From NCBI GenBank assembly GCA_035693105.1, contig DASSHC010000370.1, positions 1 through 12,237 on the forward strand: 12,237 nt of DNA, in the 5' to 3' direction. How positions within the stretch are numbered: position 1 is the stretch's first letter; each line of letters opens with the position of its first letter. Below the pieces are notes generated by a model. The model saw only the letters and a list, made by a program, of their open reading frames with translations. It ran no database searches and had not been told where the DNA came from. A program made the position numbers and the translations under genes. This document shows positions 7,397 through 12,237 of this stretch, one piece after another. The stretch comes from DASSHC01 sp035693105 (GTDB lineage: Bacteria; Chloroflexota; Chloroflexia; Thermomicrobiales; Thermomicrobiaceae).

Positions 7397-7948
7397 CTAC
7401 TCGAGCAAGGGGTGGTAGGAGAGTTGGTAGGGCTGATCCCGGGAGCGCTCACCGATCACACGGGCCGGCACGCCGCCGACGATGGCGTAGGGCGGGACAT
7501 CTTCCGTCACCACCGCTCCCGCGGCGACCACCGCGCCCTGGCCGATCGTGACCCCGGGCAGCACCATCGCCCGGCTGCCGAGCCAGGCGTGAGCGTGGAT
7601 CTGGATCGGCGCCACACGCTCCGGCAGACGCGGGTCGCCCAGGTCCCGGCTGACCGTCAGCAGCCAGACATCCGGCGAGACGCTGACGTTCGACTCGATC
7701 GTGAGGCCGCCGCGCGCATCGAACCAGCAGTTCTGGTTGACGAGGGTGTGATGGCCGATCGAGACGGGAATCCCGCCCCGTTGCCGGCCGCTCGGAATCT
7801 GAAGCTGCAAACCCATCAGCAGGCTGGCGCCCTCGCCGATCTCGAGACCCAGGACGCGCCGATACCAGAGATAGCGCAGGGTGTAGGAGGGGACATAGGC
7901 GACCAGATGGTTCGTCAGGTAGCCGGTGATCTGGCGGGTGCCGATCAT
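7397..7948 (-). CDS. LbetaH acyltransferase paralogue lacking the presumed catalytic histidine
   Basis: The 183-residue product matches the acyltransferase at 37-678 along its whole length: both share an ITxYxTNxxVxxVP-like start, ARGGLTIESNVSVSPDVWLL (here 78-97), WLGSR, LPGVTIG (130-136), and VPPYAIVGGVPARVIG (151-166). The first gene reads TDGHD where this one reads TVSRD (98-102), so Arg101 replaces the expected catalytic His. Either the protein is inactive or structural, or another residue (for example His118 or His120 in IQIHAHAWLG) substitutes. The ATG at 7948 was chosen because GGGAGG lies about 8 nt upstream and the family N-terminus begins here; the frame stays open up to 8524, but that extension is low-complexity. 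It converges on the GT2 gene with 22 nt between stops, and diverges from the secreted-protein gene. Confidence 0.85.
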   Translation of the reverse strand: MIGTRQITGYLTNHLVAYVPSYTLRYLWYRRVLGLEIGEGASLLMGLQLQIPSGRQRGGIPVSIGHHTLVNQNCWFDARGGLTIESNVSVSPDVWLLTVSRDLGDPRLPERVAPIQIHAHAWLGSRAMVLPGVTIGQGAVVAAGAVVTEDVPPYAIVGGVPARVIGERSRDQPYQLSYHPLLE

Positions 7949-8171
7949 TTCGGGGCCTCCCGTCCACGACGTCCGTTGCTTCCCGCTCTGCGCCGTGCCG
8001 GGGCGCGACGGCCATCCGATGCGTGGATGATCGCGCCGGCCGCGCGGGGCGGCAAAGCGCTCCCACCGCGTCATCGGCCAGGCCGCCCGATCTCGGCGCC
8101 AGCGCCCGAGCTCCCTCAAATGAGGAGGGACCGGGTAACGAATTTTGGCGATGGATCCACCTTGACTGATT

Positions 8172-8177
8172 ATTATA
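8172..8177 (-). promoter_or_regulatory. Candidate -10 element (TATAAT) reading toward the acyltransferase
   Basis: The minus strand reads a perfect TATAAT here, inside the only clearly AT-rich stretch of the divergent region. No good -35 is found 16-18 nt upstream on that strand (the bases are near ATACGG). The overlapping plus-strand hexamer TATACT (8174-8179) could serve the opposite direction, and TTGACT (8162-8167) is a good -35 hexamer but stands 15 nt before a weak TATGAG. The direction is therefore uncertain. Confidence 0.3.
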
Positions 8178-8283
8178 CTAGCTATGAGCCGGATCCGTAT
8201 GCAGTGGTTGGCCCCGAGCGGCCTTTCGTCTTGGCGCGCATGAGGATTCGGCGCGCAGTCGACTCGCCGGCGGCGGGGCGCGG

Positions 8284-8316
8284 CCGGGCAGCGGCGCGCC
8301 GGGCGCGAATGCCCGG
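8284..8316. other. Inverted repeat in the leader of the secreted-protein gene
   Basis: CCGGGCA (8284-8290) and TGCCCGG (8310-8316) are a perfect 7-bp inverted repeat around 19 nt that contain a further palindrome (CGGCGCGCCG). It lies about 70 nt before the ATG and could form a structured 5' leader or an operator. GC-rich DNA yields such repeats by chance, so support is limited. Confidence 0.3.
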
Positions 8317-8387
8317 ATCGGGGAAGGTGAGCAGCCTGCCCCAACGGTCGTTCGTGTCGCTCCGTGAGGAAGTAGCTGGGGCATGAG

Positions 8388-11300
8388 ATGAGTTGGTGTC
8401 GGGCACGCCTGTTCACGGCCGCGCTGATCGTTTTGAGTCTCAGCCAATTCACGCCGCTGGCGTCGCTCATCCCTGCTACGATCCCACTCGGGCCGTCAGT
8501 TGCGTCGGCTGCCTCGAACCCCATTCAGGTCGAAAACAGCCAGCCGGGCACGACGGCCTGGCAGATCGATACGAACCCCAACACCGGTGACCCGCTCCTG
8601 GCCCAGAACCATGAGATCGAAGGGTATGCCTCGCTCACCAGCGTGAACGCGGGCGGCTCGATCAGCTTCATGGTATCGCTCTCCACCGCGGCCCAGTACA
8701 CCCTGAACATCTACCGTATGGGTTACTACGGCGGCGCCGGCGGCCGGCTGATGCAGAGCGTGCCGGCCGCCAACGGCACGACGCAGGCGACCTGCCCTCG
8801 CGTCACTATCACCACCAACTTCGGGCTGACCGAGTGCGCCTGGACGCCATCGTATACCCTCTCGGTCCCGAGCAACTGGACGACCGGCGACTACATCGTC
8901 AAGCTCAAGCGGCTCGACTCGGGCCTGGAGTCCTATATCCCTTTCACGGTGCGCGACGACGGGGCGCCCGCGGACATTGTCCTCTCCAACGACGTCACGA
9001 CCTGGCAGGCGTACAACTTCTGGGGTGGGTCGCGGAACAACAATATCGGCTACAGCCTCTACGGCGAGTTCTACGACAACGGTGACAATAACTTCGAAAA
9101 CATCGGTAACGCGCACGCCAATGCCGTCTCGTTCAACCGGCCCTATGCGGTCGCGGGTGAGACCGATGGCGCGGGGCAGTTCTTCATCTGGGACTACCCC
9201 ATGGTCCGCTGGCTGGAGAGCAAGGGCTACAATGTCACCTACGCCACTGATATCGACATCGAAAACAACCCGACGCTCCTAGCCGGCCGCAAGGCATTCA
9301 TCAATACCGGCCACGACGAGTATTACTCGGCCACCATGCGGAGCAACCTGCTGGGGTACATTAGCGGCGGCGCGCATGCTGGCTTTTTCAGCGCCAACAA
9401 CATCTACTACCAGATCCGGTTCGCCAACGACGCCGCCGGCAATCCGGATCGCACCATCATCTGCTATAAGAATTCGAGTCTCGACCCGACCACGATTCAG
9501 TGGCGCTATCTCAACCCGCCCCAGCCGGAGAACGCCATCATCGGCGTGCTGCAGAACGGCGTGGCCAACGATCGCCCCTGGGTGGTTGCTGATGCCAGTA
9601 GCTGGATTTTCGCCGGCACCGGGCTGGCCAATGGCCAGAGCATTCCCTCCCTGGTCGGCTACGAGTTCGATGAGCGGGCCGCGAACGATTCCAGCCTCTC
9701 GTCCTTCGTCCCCTACGAGCCGGCGGGCCTCCAGCAGGTGGCCCACTCGCCCGTTCCAGCCAGCGACAACGGCGTCGCGGCGTACTCCGACGCCACGCTC
9801 TACACCGCCGCCAACGGCGCGATCGTCTTCGCCGCCGGCACCATGCAGTGGTCCTGGGGGCTCGACGCCGGCTATCTGAGCCCCGGCTGCGGCGGCTGCA
9901 ACGGGTACGCGCCAAACGCGAAGGCGCGGTTGATCACCTCCAACATCCTGAACAAGTTCCTGGGCACCACGCCGACCCCGACGCCGGCGGTCGGGCTCAA
10001 CCCGAGCACCCTCGCCTTCGGCAGCCAGCCGGTCGGCACGACCAGCGGCGCGCAGGCGGTGACGCTGACCAACGCCGGGAGCGCCGCGCTGGCGATCTCC
10101 TCCATCAGGCTCTCGGGGACGAACGCCAGCGACTTCGCCCAGACGAACACCTGTCCGCTGAGCCCGAGCACGCTGGCGGCCGGCGCGAGTTGCCGCATCA
10201 GCGTGACCTTCACGCCGGCCGCCGGCGCTTCGCGCTCGGCCAGCGTGACGATCGCCGACAACGCGCCGGGGTCGCCGCACAACGTGGGGCTGACCGGCAC
10301 CGGCACCTCGACGACCGCGCCGGTCGTCAGCCTCAGCCCGAGCACGCTCGCCTTCGGCAATCAGGTCGTCACCACGACGACGGCCGCACAGCTGGTGACG
10401 CTCGCGAACACCGGCAACGCCGCGTTGACCATCAGCAGCATCGGCCTGACGGGCAGCAACCCGGGCGACTTTGCCGAGACCACCACCTGCGGCGGCAGCC
10501 TGGCGGCCGGGGCGAGCTGCAGCATCAGCGTGCGCTTCACGCCGACGACCAGCGGTAGTCGGAGCGCGAATCTGTCGATCGCCGATGACGCCGCCGGCTC
10601 CCCGCACCTGGTTGCCCTGACTGGGACGGGCACGTTGCCGGCCGGCGAGTACCTGGTCGATGGCTTCGAGAGCGGCAGCCTGAGCGCCTGGGGCGTCTTC
10701 AACGGCGGCGGCACGACCGCGGCCACGACGACGGTGGTCAACAGCGGCGCATACGCCGCGGTCCTGACGAACGCCGCCAACGGCCAGTACGCGGGCATCT
10801 ACGCCGATCTAGTGGGCGGTCCCCGGGCGCAGAGCTACACCCGCTTCTGCTTCCAGATTCCGGCCTCCGGCGGGACGACTGTCCTGGCCCAGGGGCGCAA
10901 CGTCAACGGGAACACCCTCTGGGAGATCGACTACGACCAACCGCGCCACGGCCTGGACCTCTACTTCTGGAACACGGCCAGCCCCCCGAGTCGCTACGAC
11001 CTGTACAGCAACGCCAACCTCATCGTTCAGGGCCATTGGTACTGCGCCGAGGTGCTGGTCAACGAGACGAGCAGCGGGCAAGGGCAGGTCTGGCTGAACG
11101 GGACCAGCCTCGGCACGGTCACCGGAGACCTGTCGGCGGCGAACCCCTACAGTCGCCTCATCCTGTTCAACAATGCCTATATCGGCGATGCCCATTTTGA
11201 CGATGTATTGGTCAGCGCGAGCTACAGCGCTCCGGTTGGGGCGGGCTCGGCGCCCTTGCCGATCCCGGTCGTCAGCCTGAGCCCGGCGAGCCTGACCTTC

Positions 11301-12237
11301 GCCGACCAGGTGCTCAACAGCACGAGCGCGGCCCAGACGGTGACGCTGACCAACAGCGGCGCCGCGCCGCTGACCATCAGCAGCATCGGCGTGACGGGGA
11401 GCAACCCGGGCGACTTCGCCCAGACGACCAACTGCGGCAGCAGCCTGGCGGCCGGGGCGAGTTGCAGCATCAACGTGACCTTCACGCCGACGGCCGCGGG
11501 CAGCCGCACCGCCCGTCTCACCCTCGTCGACAACGCGGGCGGCTCGCCGCAGAGCGTGGCGCTGGCCGGCAGCGGGACGGCGGCCACGCTCAGCCTGAGT
11601 GCGCCGAGCCTGGCCTTCGGCACGCAGCCGAACGGCACGCCGAGCGCGGCGCAGACGGTGACCGTGACCAACAGCGGCGCCGCAGCGCTGACCATCAGCA
11701 GCCTCGGCTTCAGCGGCGCCGACCCGGGCGACTTCGCCCAGACGACCACCTGCCCGCTCAGCCCGAGTACGCTCGGGGCCGGGGCCAGTTGCCGCATCAG
11801 CGTGACCTTCGTGCCGACGGCCGCGGGCAGCCGCTCGGCGACGCTCACGCTCACCGACAACGCGGCCGACAGCCCACAGAGCGTGGCGCTCAGCGGCAGC
11901 GGCAGCCCGGCCGGGGCGTATCTGGTCGACGGCTTCGAGAGCGGGACCCTCAACGCCTGGACCATCTTCAACGGCGGCGGCACGGCCACGATCGAGACGA
12001 GCACGGTCAACAGCGGCAGCTACGCCGCCGCGCTGACCACCACGGCCAGCGGCCAGCTGGCCGGGCTCTTCGCCGACCTGGCCGGGGACGCCCAGACGCA
12101 GAGCGACACCCGCTTCTGCTTCAACCTGCACGGCATCGGCAGCAGCATCGTGCTGGCGCAGGGCCGGGACGGCAACGGCGCCAACCGCTGGGAGCTCGAC
12201 TACGACGCCGGTCGCCAGGGGCTGGACGGCTACTTCT
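8388..12237 (+). CDS. Secreted modular protein: DMFA2_C-like domain plus ASH-like Ig and jelly-roll repeats (3' end beyond window)
   Basis: Reading from ATG 8388 by hand I find no stop through the last base, so at least 1283 residues are encoded and the C-terminus is missing. Residues 1-41 form an export signal (Arg5/Arg7, hydrophobic FTAALIVLSLSQF, then ASA before the likely cut after Ala41). Residues about 55-525 resemble the C-terminal domain of the N,N-dimethylformamidase large subunit (DMFA2_C, PF20254): IYRMGYYGG, TWQAYNFWGG, FNRPYA, GHDEYYS at 308-314, and a TMQWSWGL block near the end. A Thr/Pro linker follows (about 526-534). Then come Ig-like repeats at 535-640 and 647-749, a jelly-roll-like domain at 751-946, Ig-like repeats at 962-1064 and 1068-1173, and a second jelly-roll from 1174. 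A TAG at 8373 bars any longer start; GGGG at 8378-8381 is a weak ribosome-binding site. Enzyme activity is unproven; a surface adhesin or glycan-binding enzyme fits the context. Confidence 0.88.
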   Translation, partial: MSWCRARLFTAALIVLSLSQFTPLASLIPATIPLGPSVASAASNPIQVENSQPGTTAWQIDTNPNTGDPLLAQNHEIEGYASLTSVNAGGSISFMVSLSTAAQYTLNIYRMGYYGGAGGRLMQSVPAANGTTQATCPRVTITTNFGLTECAWTPSYTLSVPSNWTTGDYIVKLKRLDSGLESYIPFTVRDDGAPADIVLSNDVTTWQAYNFWGGSRNNNIGYSLYGEFYDNGDNNFENIGNAHANAVSFNRPYAVAGETDGAGQFFIWDYPMVRWLESKGYNVTYATDIDIENNPTLLAGRKAFINTGHDEYYSATMRSNLLGYISGGAHAGFFSANNIYYQIRFANDAAGNPDRTIICYKNSSLDPTTIQWRYLNPPQPENAIIGVLQNGVANDRPWVVADASSWIFAGTGLANGQSIPSLVGYEFDERAANDSSLSSFVPYEPAGLQQVAHSPVPASDNGVAAYSDATLYTAANGAIVFAAGTMQWSWGLDAGYLSPGCGGCNGYAPNAKARLITSNILNKFLGTTPTPTPAVGLNPSTLAFGSQPVGTTSGAQAVTLTNAGSAALAISSIRLSGTNASDFAQTNTCPLSPSTLAAGASCRISVTFTPAAGASRSASVTIADNAPGSPHNVGLTGTGTSTTAPVVSLSPSTLAFGNQVVTTTTAAQLVTLANTGNAALTISSIGLTGSNPGDFAETTTCGGSLAAGASCSISVRFTPTTSGSRSANLSIADDAAGSPHLVALTGTGTLPAGEYLVDGFESGSLSAWGVFNGGGTTAATTTVVNSGAYAAVLTNAANGQYAGIYADLVGGPRAQSYTRFCFQIPASGGTTVLAQGRNVNGNTLWEIDYDQPRHGLDLYFWNTASPPSRYDLYSNANLIVQGHWYCAEVLVNETSSGQGQVWLNGTSLGTVTGDLSAANPYSRLILFNNAYIGDAHFDDVLVSASYSAPVGAGSAPLPIPVVSLSPASLTFADQVLNSTSAAQTVTLTNSGAAPLTISSIGVTGSNPGDFAQTTNCGSSLAAGASCSINVTFTPTAAGSRTARLTLVDNAGGSPQSVALAGSGTAATLSLSAPSLAFGTQPNGTPSAAQTVTVTNSGAAALTISSLGFSGADPGDFAQTTTCPLSPSTLGAGASCRISVTFVPTAAGSRSATLTLTDNAADSPQSVALSGSGSPAGAYLVDGFESGTLNAWTIFNGGGTATIETSTVNSGSYAAALTTTASGQLAGLFADLAGDAQTQSDTRFCFNLHGIGSSIVLAQGRDGNGANRWELDYDAGRQGLDGYF
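9990..10307 (+). repeat. ASH-like Ig repeat 1 (long type, 106 residues)
   Basis: First 'choice-of-anchor D' (HYDIN/ASPM/SPD-2-like) repeat, running from VGLNPSTLAFGSQPVGTT to LTGTGT. It has the long loop CPLSPSTLAAGASC, with two cysteines separated by 12 residues that could form a disulfide. It follows the TPTPTP linker directly. Confidence 0.85.
10326..10634 (+). repeat. ASH-like Ig repeat 2 (short type, 103 residues)
   Basis: Second Ig-like repeat, from VSLSPSTLAFGNQVV to LTGTGT. Its loop is the short CGGSLAAGASC, with nine residues between the cysteines. It shares TISSIGLTGSNPGDFAETT with repeat 3 almost unchanged. Confidence 0.85.
10638..11225 (+). repeat. Jelly-roll-like domain, copy 1 (about 196 residues)
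   Basis: A beta-rich domain opening with YLVDGFESGSLSAW and closing with HFDDVLVS, the pattern of concanavalin/LamG-like or carbohydrate-binding jelly rolls. RFCFQI and HWYCAEV hold a cysteine pair. A linker rich in Gly, Ala and Pro (about 11226-11270) joins it to the next Ig repeat. A sugar-binding role is inferred from fold type only. Confidence 0.7.
11271..11579 (+). repeat. ASH-like Ig repeat 3 (short type, 103 residues)
   Basis: From VSLSPASLTFADQVLN to LAGSGT, with the short cysteine loop CGSSLAAGASC. It is closest to repeat 2, sharing the ISSIGxTGSNPGDFA core and the exact DNA stretch tgaccatcagcagcatcggc. Confidence 0.85.
11589..11906 (+). repeat. ASH-like Ig repeat 4 (long type, 106 residues)
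   Basis: From LSLSAPSLAFGTQPNGT to LSGSGS, with the long loop CPLSPSTLGAGASC that otherwise occurs only in repeat 1. It leads straight into the second jelly-roll copy. Confidence 0.85.
11907..12237 (+). repeat. Jelly-roll-like domain, copy 2 (cut by window end)
   Basis: Aligns from its first residue with copy 1: YLVDGFESGTLNAW, FNGGG, NSGSYAA, TRFCFNL, VLAQGRDGNG and WELDYD all have counterparts. About 110 residues are present, and the rest lies beyond the window. The matching order of domains shows that a unit of two Ig repeats plus one jelly roll has been duplicated. Confidence 0.8.

Larger units (their letters stand above)
7949..8387. other. 439-bp divergent intergenic region, likely shared regulatory DNA
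   Basis: It lies between the divergent acyltransferase and secreted-protein genes, so it should hold both promoters. Most of it is GC-rich with open but meaningless frames. It contains an AT-rich island at about 8141-8190 flanked by two GGATCC palindromes (8153-8158 and 8191-8196), an inverted repeat near 8111-8130 (TCCCTC with GAGGGA), and a leader hairpin at 8284-8316. I find no small gene with a credible start and no known RNA family. Confidence 0.6.

Noticed and set aside
7391..8386. 331-codon plus-strand open frame covering the acyltransferase and the divergent region.
   Set aside because: It runs antisense to a gene with a clear LbetaH signature, and its translation has no domain motif.
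7949..8524. N-terminal extension of the minus-strand acyltransferase up to 8524.
   Set aside because: The added residues are low-complexity and have no counterpart in the paralogue. A good ribosome-binding site precedes the internal ATG at 7948, and the extension would overlap the start of the divergent gene.
9279..12131. Long minus-strand open frames (9279-10607 and 10809-12131) opposite the secreted protein.
   Set aside because: They are antisense reflections of GC-rich repetitive codons, and their translations are Arg/Ala/Gly/Val-rich without domain motifs. The plus frame shows a signal peptide and recognisable domains.
9990..12237. CRISPR array or non-coding tandem repeats.
   Set aside because: The repeats are about 300 bp, diverged, in frame, and encode Ig-like domains. 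There are no short identical repeats with unique spacers.

Overview
This high-GC window (roughly two thirds G+C by eye, strong preference for codons ending in G or C) looks like chromosomal DNA of a bacterium making a surface polysaccharide. The style of the genes, and a secreted protein combining a DMFA2_C-like domain with 'choice-of-anchor D' repeats, would fit Chloroflexota (e.g. Thermomicrobia) or a similar high-GC lineage. No marker gene in the window settles the taxonomy.

Left and centre (37-7374, all +): a glycan assembly cluster. It holds a left-handed beta-helix (LbetaH) O-acyltransferase; a 416-bp gap with a weak candidate promoter; a Gfo/Idh/MocA sugar dehydrogenase overlapping a minimal polyprenyl-phosphate sugar-1-phosphate transferase by 17 nt; a DegT/DnrJ/EryC1 PLP aminotransferase; a GT4-type glycosyltransferase; a WbpD/WlbB-type LbetaH N-acetyltransferase with a CxC...CxxC tail; and a membrane GT2 glycosyltransferase. 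Dehydrogenase, aminotransferase and N-acetyltransferase together form a sugar oxidation, transamination and acetylation cassette (WbpB/WbpE/WbpD logic) that would make a 3-acetamido (di)amino sugar nucleotide. The phosphoglycosyltransferase would prime undecaprenyl phosphate, the two glycosyltransferases would extend the chain, and the acyltransferases would decorate it. No UDP-sugar 6-dehydrogenase, 2-epimerase, flippase or polymerase is seen; these would have to lie outside the window.

Right flank: a second LbetaH acyltransferase on the minus strand (7397-7948), clearly paralogous to the first gene, has Arg where the first has its presumed catalytic His. A 439-bp divergent intergenic region with an AT-rich, promoter-like island separates it from the largest gene in the window. 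That gene is a secreted modular protein (8388 to beyond 12237, over 1283 codons, no stop in the window). Its N-terminal export signal is followed by a domain resembling the C-terminal region of the N,N-dimethylformamidase large subunit, a Thr/Pro linker, then a composite array: two ASH-like Ig repeats, one jelly-roll-like domain, two more Ig repeats and a second jelly-roll cut by the window end.

No tRNA, rRNA, CRISPR array, insertion sequence or phage gene was found.
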